Source: Bradyrhizobium sp. dw_411 (lineage in GTDB: Bacteria; Pseudomonadota; Alphaproteobacteria; Rhizobiales; Xanthobacteraceae). Taken from it: a stretch of 64,000 nucleotides of DNA. The translations under genes and the position numbers were made by a program. The stretch is taken from the NCBI RefSeq assembly GCF_018449695.1, contig NZ_JAAVUY010000017.1:62001-126000 (forward strand), written 5' to 3'. The notes beneath the pieces are model-generated. The model made no database searches. It had not been told where the DNA came from and saw only the letters and a program-made list of their open reading frames with translations. The number at the start of each line of letters is the position of its first letter. Position 1 is the stretch's first letter. This document shows, in pieces, positions 27,037 to 35,829 of this stretch.

Positions 27037-27855
27037 TTAGGTGCCGTTGCCCCGCTTGCACATCGGCGTGCAGGAATAAGTCTCGCGTTCATCCGCGCCG
27101 CGAAACACCGTGATCAAGTTAGCATTCGCGTTGTCGGTGCGAGGGGCCTCCTGGGCATGGGCATCGACCATGCTGCGCAACGCCAGCGAGAGCGTGCCGC
27201 TCTGGCGGGCCTTGGCGAGAATCTCGGCTTGCCCGGGCTTCAATTCAAGCGTTGCCGTCCGGCCGACGACCGCATTCTGGCCGTCCTTTTCCCGGGGCGC
27301 CTGATCGATGGCAAGGACGCGGACATTGCTCAGAACAACTTCGGAAACAACGTAGTCCGGCGAATTCGGACGATCCGCGTTCTTTTCACGCCGCGACAGC
27401 AGCACATCCACGCGATCGTTGGGCAGGATAAAGCCACCGGCGCCGGTCTCGGGCGAGATTTCCGTCGAAACCGCGCGCATGCCGCTGGGCAATACCGCGG
27501 CCATGAATCCGGAGCCGTTGGCCTTGACCAGTTTCAACTCACGGATCGGTTCACCGGCAATGAAGGGATAGCGCGCGATCGATCCAACGATCTGGTTGGT
27601 CGCATCGGGACGATCGGAGCGGCGAATGAAATTGTTGCTCGTTGTCGCAGCCGGCCATGTCTGCCACTGCATATCGTCCGGGCCGACAGACTGTCCCAAC
27701 CCGATATCGGATTTTGCCACCAGGACGTCTACCGTCGGCATCGCCGGAGGCGCTTCGGTGACGACCGTCTTGGGGTCGGAGCCGCTTGCCAGATAGGCTG
27801 CAACGCCACCGGCGGCCAAAGCGATGCCTAGAACTACAATGCGCGCGGTCTTCAT
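27037..27855 (-). CDS. cpaB: CpaB (RcpC-like) Flp pilus assembly protein
   Basis: A 272-residue protein with one N-terminal membrane segment (KTARIVVLGIALAAGGVAAY), an SAF domain (VLVAKSDIGLGQSVGPDDMQ, then AGEPIRELKLV) and a RcpC domain (GFILPNDRVDVLLSRREKN). CpaB helps organise the secretin channel. It is on the minus strand, away from cpaC, whereas the usual order is cpaA-cpaB-cpaC. A short plus-strand vestige of a second cpaB lies at that usual position (30665-30820). Confidence 0.92.
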   Translation of the reverse strand: MKTARIVVLGIALAAGGVAAYLASGSDPKTVVTEAPPAMPTVDVLVAKSDIGLGQSVGPDDMQWQTWPAATTSNNFIRRSDRPDATNQIVGSIARYPFIAGEPIRELKLVKANGSGFMAAVLPSGMRAVSTEISPETGAGGFILPNDRVDVLLSRREKNADRPNSPDYVVSEVVLSNVRVLAIDQAPREKDGQNAVVGRTATLELKPGQAEILAKARQSGTLSLALRSMVDAHAQEAPRTDNANANLITVFRGADERETYSCTPMCKRGNGT

Positions 27856-27950
27856 ACGCTTTTACTCTCTACGCTACCAACTGACGCCAAGCCCTCTGAC
27901 TACTTAACCCTGCACATCCAACCGGTACGCGGTGAACGGCAACCGGACAT

Positions 27951-27992
27951 AACTAACCAGACTTAACTAACCCGACTTGAACCAACCAGATT
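27951..27992. repeat. Three 14-bp tandem repeats upstream of cpaB
   Basis: Units AACTAACCAGACTT (27951-27964), AACTAACCCGACTT (27965-27978) and GAACCAACCAGATT (27979-27992) follow each other without spacers, and a more degenerate fourth unit precedes them. They lie about 96 bp upstream of the minus-strand cpaB start, where a transcription factor could bind cooperatively. Confidence 0.7.
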
Positions 27993-28072
27993 TGGGCTAA
28001 TCTGGGCTTAATTGATGAACGAACTGCAAATCGGCGGCCGGCAACGCGACCGATCGCCTGCCCTCCCGGATC

Positions 28073-28900
28073 CTACTGCCGGAACGGATAGGCCAGCTGG
28101 CCGACGATCTCGGTCGGCATCGGCGCCCCGTCGATGCCATACTGCTCGGGGAGCCGGTTGGCCGGCATCCGGAAGGTCCCGAACAGGATATCCCAGATCG
28201 GAAATGTCCCGGCAAAATTGGTATCGCCGCCCTCTTCGAGCGAGGTGTGATGCCAGCGGTGGAACACCGGCGTCGCCAGCACGTATTTGAACGGCCCCAG
28301 CGTCCAGTTGAGATTGGCGTGGACGAAGGCCGAGTGGAACGTCGTGAACGGGCCGACCCAGAGCATGATGTTGGGCGAGATGCCGGCCATCAGCAATACG
28401 ACGTCGACCATGATGGTGCCGAAGAAGAGGTTGGTCGGATGGAAACGCGCCGCCGAAATCCACTCGAGCTCTTCCGAGGAATGATGGACCGCGTGATACT
28501 TCCAGAACCCACCGCCGTGAAACATCCGGTGCAGCCAGTACAGCATGAAGTCCGACAGGATCAGGAACAGCGCCGCCTGGCACCACAGCGGCAGTTCGGA
28601 CAGCGGACCATGGCCATTGTCGTAGAAAGCGATCAGCGCGTCAGGGTCGTGAATGTTGAAGACCACGGCGGCGCCGAGCACCAGCAGACCGATGCGCAGC
28701 ACGCGCGCGAACAGGGGAACGAAGAACCAGTAGCAGATATCGGTGATCAATTCGCGCTTGCGCCACCAGGGCGTACCGGGATTGCAGGCCCAGAAATGGC
28801 TCAGCACCGAGAACACCAATGCCAGCACGATCGTGATGGGGATGACCTTGGCGATCGTCTCGCTGAACATTTCGATTATCTGGACGGGTAGACTGGACAT
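28073..28900 (-). CDS. Fatty acid hydroxylase/sterol desaturase family membrane enzyme
   Basis: A 275-residue integral membrane protein with about four helices and the di-iron histidine motifs of the family: HRMFH, HAVHHS and HRWHH, plus HANLNW between them. Family members hydroxylate or desaturate lipids using oxygen. The substrate here is unknown. It lies on the minus strand upstream of cpaB (217-bp gap) and inside the tad locus, where it is not a usual member. Confidence 0.9.
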   Translation of the reverse strand: MSSLPVQIIEMFSETIAKVIPITIVLALVFSVLSHFWACNPGTPWWRKRELITDICYWFFVPLFARVLRIGLLVLGAAVVFNIHDPDALIAFYDNGHGPLSELPLWCQAALFLILSDFMLYWLHRMFHGGGFWKYHAVHHSSEELEWISAARFHPTNLFFGTIMVDVVLLMAGISPNIMLWVGPFTTFHSAFVHANLNWTLGPFKYVLATPVFHRWHHTSLEEGGDTNFAGTFPIWDILFGTFRMPANRLPEQYGIDGAPMPTEIVGQLAYPFRQ

Positions 28901-29226
28901 GAAGGCCTCATCCGATCGGGTGCTTCAGGGATAGTCCCGCCGGCTTAAGGAGCCGTAAACCAGCACATTCGGCATCTCTGCAGACAGGCGCGTGAGCACA
29001 ACAAGCGCACTCCAAAAGCATGATCGAAAACGCGATCCGATTTGACCAATCACCTTAAGTCCAAATTTACTCTGCGGAAGAACAGCCGGTTCCAGGCAGG
29101 TTTGCGCAGTCGAATTAACTGTGCCGCAATTTGTCCGACCTTAGGGTAGCGCCATGGTCACGGTGCTGAGAACGCCGGCGAGACCAAATTTAGTTCGACC
29201 AGCCACGTGTACACATGGAGTTACCT
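28901..29226. other. Intergenic region with the pilin promoter
   Basis: About 326 bp between the hydroxylase start and the Flp pilin. I see no gene. The last part has the pilin ribosome site GGAG at 29217-29220. AT-rich blocks (CAAATTTACT, CAATTTGTCC, CCAAATTTAG) are candidate promoter parts, but no box pair is convincing. Confidence 0.5.
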
Positions 29227-29391
29227 ATGAAGAACCTGATTGCCCGTTTCGTGAAGGATCAGTCCGGCGCTACCGCCATCGAATACGGCCTGATTGCAGC
29301 CGGCATTTCGCTCGCGATCATTGCTGCCGTTAACGGTCTCGGCACGACCCTGAACGCCAAGTTCACCACGATCAACAGCTCGCTGAAATAA
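29227..29391 (+). CDS. Flp/PilA-type pilin subunit
   Basis: A 54-residue prepilin, the structural subunit of the Tad pilus. A short basic leader is followed by the processing site and hydrophobic core SGATAIEYGLIAAGISLAII, with cleavage expected after the Gly by the CpaA peptidase and the Glu-Tyr pair typical of Flp pilins. GGAG lies 6 bases before the ATG. A strong terminator follows at once, so it is a monocistronic, probably highly expressed unit. Confidence 0.95.
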   Translation: MKNLIARFVKDQSGATAIEYGLIAAGISLAIIAAVNGLGTTLNAKFTTINSSLK

Positions 29392-29410
29392 GCGACTGTT
29401 CCTGACTGGG

Positions 29411-29443
29411 AAAAGAGCCTCGGCCCCGCCGGGGCTCTTTTTT
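29411..29443 (+). terminator. Rho-independent terminator of the pilin gene
   Basis: AAAAGAGCC (29411-29419) pairs with GGCTCTTTT (29433-29441), closing a G+C-rich loop and followed by further Ts. It isolates the pilin transcript from downstream genes. Confidence 0.88.
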
Positions 29444-29769
29444 GATTCATGACGGCTTGCGTTCACGCCGACGGCATGACGCATCGCTTCGAATACATCG
29501 CTGGGGAAGGTCAGGCCCGCACACAGGCGATCAACTGAATCGATCGAAGCCGGCACTGACGACGATGCAATTATGGCCGCAGATAACCGGCGCGCACCAA
29601 TGCGCGGTACAAGACAGACGACAAGCAACTGCGCCATGAAAAAAGCGGCAGCCAGTTTCGTTAGTTAATTCGGCGTTAGACGTTTCGATAAAAAGTGATT
29701 GGCGCCGGCGACGAGAGCAGTCATCCTCGTCTTTATCGCCCACCGGCCTTTTGCCTGTTCCCGTTGAGT

Positions 29770-29916
29770 ATGAGTATGCGTAACCGAGCTTCCCCTTCAA
29801 CCGCGAAGAAGGATCCCGTTGCGATTTCGCCTGCAGCGCCGACGGAACTGGTCTGTCTCGCATTGGCACTGGCGCTTGTCGCCCTGCTGACCCGGATCGC
29901 AAGTCTCTGGTAGTCG
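29770..29916 (+). CDS. Possible 47-residue single-pass membrane protein
   Basis: An ATG at 29770 (second ATG at 29776) opens a frame with a basic N-terminus (MSMRNRASPSTAKKD) and one C-terminal hydrophobic helix (LVCLALALALVALLT) before ending at the TAG near 29911-29913. There is no strong ribosome site. It lies between the pilin and the prepilin peptidase in the tad locus and could be a small membrane protein. Nothing else sits in 29444-30010. Low certainty. Confidence 0.35.
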
Positions 29917-30010
29917 GCCGCCTGGGTAATGCGGCCGCCCGTTTCCCGATTGTTCATCTCTCGCCGTTAGGTTCGAAAGCCCATCCCATGGCCACGGGCT
30001 GCGTAAACTC

Positions 30011-30535
30011 ATGCTTCTTGACCTTGCACGCCTCCTGCTGTTTCCAGCCTTGATGGCGTTCGCGGCAGCGAGCGACCTCTTCACCATGACGATTTCAAAT
30101 CGGGTGTCGCTGGCGCTGGTGGCGGGCTTCCTTGTGCTCGCCCTCCTGAGCGGCATGGGAGCTTACGATATCCTCTCGCATCTGGCGGCCGGCGCGACCG
30201 TACTCCTGGTGGCTTTCGCGTGCTTCGCTTTTGGCTGGGTCGGCGGCGGCGACGCCAAGGTCGCGGCCAGCGCCGCGCTCTGGTTCGGCTTTGGCCATCT
30301 GATGAACTATCTGGTCTATGCGTCGCTGTTCGGCGGCGTCCTGACCCTGGTGCTGCTCCAGTTCCGGCAGTGGCCGCTGCCCTATTCGCTCGCCGGCCAG
30401 ACCTGGCTGCTCCGGCTGCATGCCAAGGAAAGCGGCATCCCCTACGGCATCGCGCTCGCCATCGGCGCGCTGATGATCTATCCGGAGACGGAATGGATCA
30501 GAGCCGTCGACCTGTCACACTTCGTCGCTCGCTGA
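30011..30535 (+). CDS. cpaA: CpaA/TadV prepilin peptidase
   Basis: A 174-residue membrane protease with about five helices. The two catalytic aspartates of this family are seen in AASDLFTMTISN and in GWVGGGDAKVAA. It cleaves the leader of the Flp pilin and of TadE-like pseudopilins in the inner membrane. The gene precedes the vestigial cpaB and cpaC. Confidence 0.94.
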   Translation: MLLDLARLLLFPALMAFAAASDLFTMTISNRVSLALVAGFLVLALLSGMGAYDILSHLAAGATVLLVAFACFAFGWVGGGDAKVAASAALWFGFGHLMNYLVYASLFGGVLTLVLLQFRQWPLPYSLAGQTWLLRLHAKESGIPYGIALAIGALMIYPETEWIRAVDLSHFVAR

Positions 30536-30664
30536 GCCGACCTCAAAGTAAACCCGCCGTTAAGGCGATTTAGATACGCCTCATTAACCATGCTTTGACG
30601 AATAGCTGGTCAACTCCCATCACGGCGGCGGAAGCGTCGCGGCGTAATGTGGAAAGTGAAGCGT

Positions 30665-30820
30665 ATGAATACCGCGCGCATTGTGGTCCTGACCATCGCT
30701 GTCGGTGCCGGCGGCCTCGCCGCCTGTCCCGCGAATGGGTCCGACAACACGCTTTTCCCGACTGACACCATCCATGTGGCTCGCGACGGCGTCTTGCGCC
30801 CGACCACGACACAGACGTGA
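30665..30820 (+). pseudogene. Vestigial second cpaB, now a 51-codon frame with a lipobox
   Basis: The frame starts MNTARIVVLTIAVGAGGLAA, which is nearly the same as the start of CpaB encoded at 27855-27037 (MKTARIVVLGIALAAGGVAA), and the DNA just upstream also matches (AAGCGTATGAA). After residue 27 the similarity ends, and the frame closes at TGA 30818-30820. The change of Tyr to Cys at residue 21 creates a lipoprotein box (GLAAC), so a small lipoprotein might still be made. It occupies the usual cpaB place before cpaC. The start of cpaC overlaps or follows by 17 bp. Confidence 0.7.
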
Positions 30821-30837
30821 CCAAGAGGACGCACGAT

Positions 30838-32298
30838 ATGAAATGCAGGGGAAATCAGCTGTTGATGCGGACTTTCGTAGTCCGCGCCCTGTCGTTTTCG
30901 GCTGCCGCAGCGCTGACGCTCAACCCGGCTTTAGCCCCGGCCATCGCAGGCGATGTTCGGGCCACCGCGGCGCCGGTCGCCGCCGACGGCCAGATGAATG
31001 CACGGTTTCTCGCGCTCGGGGTCGGCAAATCGATCGTGATCGATCTGCCGCGTGACATCAAGGACGTGCTGATCGCCGATCCCAAGATCGCAACCGCGGT
31101 GATCCGCAGCGCACAACGCGCCTACATCATTGGCGCGACTGTCGGCCAGACCAACATCGTATTCTTCGATGCTTCCGGCCAGCAAATCGCCGCCTACGAT
31201 ATTGCCGTCAAAAGGGACCTCAATGGCCTGCGCGGCGTACTGAAGCAGACGCTGCCGAACGCCGATATCCAGGTCGAGGGCCTCGGCGACGGCGTCATCC
31301 TGACCGGCACGGCAGCGACCCCGATGGAGGCCCAGCAGGCGGCCGATCTCGCTGCACGGCTCGTCGGCGACGTCGGCAGGGTTACGAACTCCGTCACGGT
31401 TCGTGGCCGCGATCAGGTGATGCTCAAGGTGACGGTCGCCGAAGTTGCGCGATCGATCATCAAGCAGATGGGCGTCGATCTCAGCGCATCCCTGAGCTAC
31501 GGCACCTCCGCCGTGACCTTCAACAATGCCAACCCGTTCACCGCCAACGGGCAGGCGATCACCAGCAATTCCATCGTGGGATCCTTCGGTTCCACGCCAT
31601 CTGTCACAGCGACCATCCGGGCGATGGAAAGTGCGGGCGTGGTACGAACGCTGGCGGAGCCTAATCTGACCGCGATTTCGGGTGAATCCGCGACCTTCAT
31701 CGCCGGCGGCGAATTCCCGGTCCCCACCGGCGTGACCTGTCAAACACAGGCCTCCGGTGCGGTCGGGCAATGCTCGCCTTCGATCGCCTTCAAGAAGTTC
31801 GGCATTTCACTCAACTTCACCCCGGTCGTGCTCACGGAAGGCCGGATCAGCCTGCGGGTGATGACGGAAGTCTCCGAAGTCTCCAGCGACAACTCGATCA
31901 ACATCAGCGGCCTTACGGTTCCTTCGCTCAAGACCCGCCGCGCCGAAACGACGCTGGAAATTCCCTCCGGCGGCTCGATGGCGATGGCCGGCCTGATCCA
32001 GGACCAGACCAAACAGGCCATCAACGGACTGCCCGGCCTCTCGACATTGCCGGTGCTGGGCTCGCTGTTCCGCAGCCGGGACTTTCTCAATAACCAGACC
32101 GAGCTGATGGTGATGGTAACGCCCTACATCGTTCGGGCCGTCGCACAGAAAGACCTTTCGCGTCCGGATGACGGGTTCGCCGCAGCGGCCGATCCGCAAG
32201 CGGACCTGCTCGGCAGCATCAACCGCATCTATGGCGTCCCCGGACGCACCGAACCGGCCAAGAATTATCGCGGCACCTACGGCTTTATCACGGACTGA
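30838..32298 (+). CDS. cpaC: CpaC (RcpA) outer-membrane secretin of the Tad pilus
   Basis: A 486-residue secretin with a signal peptide (about residues 1-38, ending APAIAGD), N-terminal periplasmic domains including a BON-like stretch (VEGLGDGVILTGTAATPMEA), and the secretin core with VPSLKTRRAETTLEIPSGG and the hallmark LPVLGSLFRSRDF. It forms the pilus exit channel. The ATG at 30838 has AGAGGA 8 bases before it; the GTG at 30817 overlaps the stop of the cpaB vestige. It begins the cpaCDEF-tadBC run. Confidence 0.95.
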   Translation: MKCRGNQLLMRTFVVRALSFSAAAALTLNPALAPAIAGDVRATAAPVAADGQMNARFLALGVGKSIVIDLPRDIKDVLIADPKIATAVIRSAQRAYIIGATVGQTNIVFFDASGQQIAAYDIAVKRDLNGLRGVLKQTLPNADIQVEGLGDGVILTGTAATPMEAQQAADLAARLVGDVGRVTNSVTVRGRDQVMLKVTVAEVARSIIKQMGVDLSASLSYGTSAVTFNNANPFTANGQAITSNSIVGSFGSTPSVTATIRAMESAGVVRTLAEPNLTAISGESATFIAGGEFPVPTGVTCQTQASGAVGQCSPSIAFKKFGISLNFTPVVLTEGRISLRVMTEVSEVSSDNSINISGLTVPSLKTRRAETTLEIPSGGSMAMAGLIQDQTKQAINGLPGLSTLPVLGSLFRSRDFLNNQTELMVMVTPYIVRAVAQKDLSRPDDGFAAAADPQADLLGSINRIYGVPGRTEPAKNYRGTYGFITD

Positions 32299-32318
32299 GA
32301 CGGGACGAGGACGAAACG

Positions 32319-33059
32319 ATGACAGCAAGAACACCCGTCGATCGAAAGCGAGCCTTCCGCAATGCTGCGGCGCTCGCCGGACTTGCCATGACGCTGGGCG
32401 CCTGCATGCACACGGATAATGCGGCGGCGCCGTTGAGTTATTCCGACGATTACCGCCAGCGCCATCCGATCGCGATCCAGGAAGCCGACCGCGCCATCGT
32501 TATCTTTGTCGGCCATGCGCGTGGCGGTCTTTCCGCCTCCCAGCGCGCCGACGTGATGGGACTGGCGCAGCTCTGGCTGCAGGAGGGAACCGGCGCGATC
32601 ATCGCCGATTTGCCGGTCAACACGCCTAACGCACGGGCGGCCGGGGACGCACTCCACGAAGTTCAGGCCCTGCTTGTAGCGGCCGGTGTGCCTGCGCACG
32701 GGCTCGTCGTTCGGAACTATCATCCGGCTGACCCGCGCCAGCTCGCCACGATACGGTTGAATTATCCGAAGATCTCGGCGGTTGCCGGGCCTTGCGGATT
32801 GTGGCCGGAAGATCTCGGACCCGCGATCAGCAACAAGAACTATCTCGAAAACAAGCAGTACTACAATTTCGGATGCGCCTATCAGCGTAACATGGCCGCG
32901 ATGATCGACAATCCGGCTGATCTCGTGCAACCGCGGTCCGAAACTCCTGCCTATACGATACGGCGCTCGGAAGCCTTCGAAAAATACCGCAAGGGCACCA
33001 CCAGCGCGACCGCCTATCCCGAAGCCGACAAGGCCAAACTCAGCGACACAGGCAAATGA
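32319..33059 (+). CDS. cpaD: CpaD pilus biogenesis lipoprotein
   Basis: A 246-residue outer-membrane lipoprotein with lipobox LGAC near residue 29 and the CpaD domain: DYRQRHPIAIQEADRAIVIF, VRNYHPADPRQLATIRLNYP, CGLWPEDLG and YYNFGCAYQRNMAAMIDNP. CpaD assists the secretin. It is 20 bp after cpaC and overlaps cpaE by 4 bp. Confidence 0.94.
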   Translation: MTARTPVDRKRAFRNAAALAGLAMTLGACMHTDNAAAPLSYSDDYRQRHPIAIQEADRAIVIFVGHARGGLSASQRADVMGLAQLWLQEGTGAIIADLPVNTPNARAAGDALHEVQALLVAAGVPAHGLVVRNYHPADPRQLATIRLNYPKISAVAGPCGLWPEDLGPAISNKNYLENKQYYNFGCAYQRNMAAMIDNPADLVQPRSETPAYTIRRSEAFEKYRKGTTSATAYPEADKAKLSDTGK

Positions 33060-34324
33060 TCAACTACGCCCGCCAAAACACCGACGAGCAGACGGACGTC
33101 ACACCGCCGACCGCGGACGATCATATCGCTCCCGCGCCGCGCGTGTCTGTGCAGGCCTTCTGCGAAACGGTGGAAACCGCCGCCGCGGTGCAGTCGGCAG
33201 GCGAAGACCGTCGTCTCGACAAGGCCCATCTCAAGATTCAAATGGGCGGCATGACGGCCGCCACCGAGGCCTATCGTACCGCGCCGACCCCGAACGTGAT
33301 CATCCTGGAGACCGAAGGCCGCAACGATATCCTGGGAGGACTGGACCAACTCGCAAGCGTCTGCGACCCGGGAACGCGAGTCGTCGTGATCGGCCGCGTC
33401 AACGACGTCACGCTCTACCGCGAACTGGTGCGCCGTGGCGTCAGCGACTACGTGATTGCGCCGGTCACCGCGATCGACGTGGTGCGTTCGATCTGCGGCC
33501 TGTTTTCGTCTTCGGAAGCGAAGGCCGTCGGCAGGATCATCGCCGTCGTTGGCGCCAAGGGCGGCGTCGGCGCGTCCACCGTCGCGCACAATGTCGCCTG
33601 GGCCATCGCGCGCGATCTCGCGCTGGATTCAGTGGTGGCCGATCTCGATCTCGCATTCGGCACGGCCGGCCTCGACTACAACCAGGATCCCCCGCAGGGG
33701 ATCGCCGATGCGGTATTTTCGCCCGATCGCGTCGATACCGCGTTCATCGACCGGCTGCTGTCGAAATGCACCGACCATCTCAGTCTGTTGGCAGCGCCGG
33801 CGACGCTCGACCGGGTCTACGATTTCGGCGTCGACGCCTTCGATTCGATCTTCGACACGCTTCGCACCACGATGCCCTGCATCGTGCTCGACATCCCCCA
33901 TCAATGGTCGGGATGGACCAAGCGCGCGCTGGTGGCGGCGGACGACATTCTGATCGTCGCGTCACCCGACCTCGCCAATCTGCGCAACACCAAGAATATT
34001 TTCGATCTGTTAAAGGCTTCGCGGCCCAACGACCGGTTGCCGCTGTATTGTCTTAACCAGGTCGGTGTACCGAAACGTCCGGAGATCAACGCAACCGAGT
34101 TCGCCAAGGCTATCGAAAGTCCACCTATCGTTTCCATCCCCTTCGATCCGCAGATGTTCGGCTCGGCGGCCAACAACGGCCAGATGATCGCGGAAATATC
34201 CGCCGGACATCGCACCACCGAAATGTTTCTGCAGATCGCGCAGCGGTTGACAGGCCGCGGCGAGACCAAAAAGCCACGGGGTTCGTTCCTGTCGCCCCTG
34301 ATCGACAAGTTGCGGGGAAAATAA
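33056..34324 (+). CDS. cpaE: CpaE pilus-assembly ATPase (MinD/ParA family)
   Basis: A 422-residue protein with an N-terminal receiver-like region (NVIILETEGRNDILGGLDQL, without clear phospho-acceptor set) and a C-terminal MinD/ParA-type domain. The deviant Walker A is GAKGGVGASTVAHNVAW, followed by VVADLDLAFGTAGLDY. CpaE positions the Tad machinery at the cell pole in Caulobacter. It overlaps cpaD by 4 bp and lies 21 bp before cpaF. Confidence 0.93.
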   Translation: MINYARQNTDEQTDVTPPTADDHIAPAPRVSVQAFCETVETAAAVQSAGEDRRLDKAHLKIQMGGMTAATEAYRTAPTPNVIILETEGRNDILGGLDQLASVCDPGTRVVVIGRVNDVTLYRELVRRGVSDYVIAPVTAIDVVRSICGLFSSSEAKAVGRIIAVVGAKGGVGASTVAHNVAWAIARDLALDSVVADLDLAFGTAGLDYNQDPPQGIADAVFSPDRVDTAFIDRLLSKCTDHLSLLAAPATLDRVYDFGVDAFDSIFDTLRTTMPCIVLDIPHQWSGWTKRALVAADDILIVASPDLANLRNTKNIFDLLKASRPNDRLPLYCLNQVGVPKRPEINATEFAKAIESPPIVSIPFDPQMFGSAANNGQMIAEISAGHRTTEMFLQIAQRLTGRGETKKPRGSFLSPLIDKLRGK

Positions 34325-34345
34325 CGCCCCGCGTGGAGTATCGTC

Positions 34346-35818
34346 GTGTTTGGTAAGCGTAGCGGAACAGATGGCGATGTGCGGGCTTCGAAGCCCGCTG
34401 CAGGCGTGCCGGAAGCACCTTCGAGTGCGGCGCCTGCCATTTCGCGCAACACGGCTGCGCCCACCGTCTCTTCGCCGCCATTGTCGCCGGCCAAATCGGC
34501 GCCCCCACCGCCGGCCGCCGAAACGCGGCGATCGGATTCCTATTATCAGGTCAAGGCGACGATCTTCGGCGCCCTGATCGAGGCGATCGATCTTGCCCAG
34601 CTCGCCAAGCTTGACGGCGAATCGGCGCGCGAGGAAATTCGCGACATCGTCAATGAGATCATCGCGATCAAGAACATCGTGATGTCGATCGCCGAGCAGG
34701 AAGAACTGCTCGACGATATCTGCAACGACGTTCTCGGGTATGGTCCGCTTGAGCCGCTGTTGTCGCGCGACGACATCTCCGACATCATGGTCAATGGCGC
34801 CGGAACGGTGTTCATCGAAGTCGCCGGCCGCATCCAGCGCACCGGCATTCGCTTCCGCGACAATCAGCAATTGCTGAACATCTGCCAGCGCATCGTCAGC
34901 CAGGTCGGCCGGCGTGTCGATGAATCCTCGCCGATCTGCGACGCGCGCCTCGCCGACGGCTCCCGCGTCAACGCCATCGTGCCGCCGCTGGCGCTCGACG
35001 GCCCCGCATTGACGATCCGCAAGTTCAAAAAGGACAAGCTGACGCTGGACCAATTGGTCAAATTCGGCGCGATTTCGCCGGAAGGCGCGACCATTCTGCA
35101 GATCATCGGGCGCTGCCGGGCCAACGTGCTGATCTCCGGCGGTACCGGCTCCGGCAAGACCACGCTGCTCAATTGCCTGACCAATTACATCGACGACGAA
35201 GAACGCATCATCACCTGCGAAGACGCCGCGGAACTTCAACTGCAGCAGCCGCATGTGGTTCGACTGGAAACCCGGCCGCCCAACATCGAGGGCGAAGGCC
35301 AGATCACCATGCGTGAACTGGTCCGCAACTGCCTGCGTATGCGGCCGGAACGCATCATCGTCGGCGAAGTCCGCGGACCCGAAGCGTTCGACCTTTTGCA
35401 GGCCATGAACACGGGTCACGACGGTTCAATGGGAACGCTGCACGCCAACAATCCGCGCGAAGCCCTGTCACGCTGCGAATCGATGATCACGATGGGCGGC
35501 TTCTCGCTGCCTTCGCGGACCATTCGCGAGATGATCTGCGCCTCGATCGACGTCATTATTCAGGCCGCCCGTCTGCGCGACGGCTCCCGCCGCATCACCC
35601 ACGTCACCGAAGTGATGGGCATGGAAGGCGACACCATCATCACCCAGGACCTGTTCCTGTATGACATGGTCGGCGAAGACGCCAACGGGAACATCCTTGG
35701 CCGGCACCGTTCGACAGGCATCGGACGGCCGCGCTTCTGGGATCGTGCGCGGTATTACGGTGAAGAGAAGCGGCTCGCCGCGGCCCTCGACGCCGCTGAA
35801 GTTGTCGTGGAAGTCTGA
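34346..35818 (+). CDS. cpaF: CpaF (TadA) secretion ATPase
   Basis: A 490-residue type II/IV secretion ATPase that powers pilus extension. It shows Walker A SGGTGSGKTTLLN, the Asp box ITCEDAAELQL, Walker B RPERIIVGEVRGPEA and the His box GHDGSMGTLHANNP. The first 65 residues are Pro/Ala-rich. The GTG start at 34346 has GGAG 8 bases before it. It sits in the cpaCDEF-tadBC operon. Confidence 0.96.
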   Translation: MFGKRSGTDGDVRASKPAAGVPEAPSSAAPAISRNTAAPTVSSPPLSPAKSAPPPPAAETRRSDSYYQVKATIFGALIEAIDLAQLAKLDGESAREEIRDIVNEIIAIKNIVMSIAEQEELLDDICNDVLGYGPLEPLLSRDDISDIMVNGAGTVFIEVAGRIQRTGIRFRDNQQLLNICQRIVSQVGRRVDESSPICDARLADGSRVNAIVPPLALDGPALTIRKFKKDKLTLDQLVKFGAISPEGATILQIIGRCRANVLISGGTGSGKTTLLNCLTNYIDDEERIITCEDAAELQLQQPHVVRLETRPPNIEGEGQITMRELVRNCLRMRPERIIVGEVRGPEAFDLLQAMNTGHDGSMGTLHANNPREALSRCESMITMGGFSLPSRTIREMICASIDVIIQAARLRDGSRRITHVTEVMGMEGDTIITQDLFLYDMVGEDANGNILGRHRSTGIGRPRFWDRARYYGEEKRLAAALDAAEVVVEV

Positions 35819-35829
35819 GGAGCCACGCC

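Noticed and set aside
27951..27992. CRISPR-like array
   Set aside because: Units are 14 bp, directly adjacent and without spacers, so it is a tandem repeat and not CRISPR. No cas genes are present.
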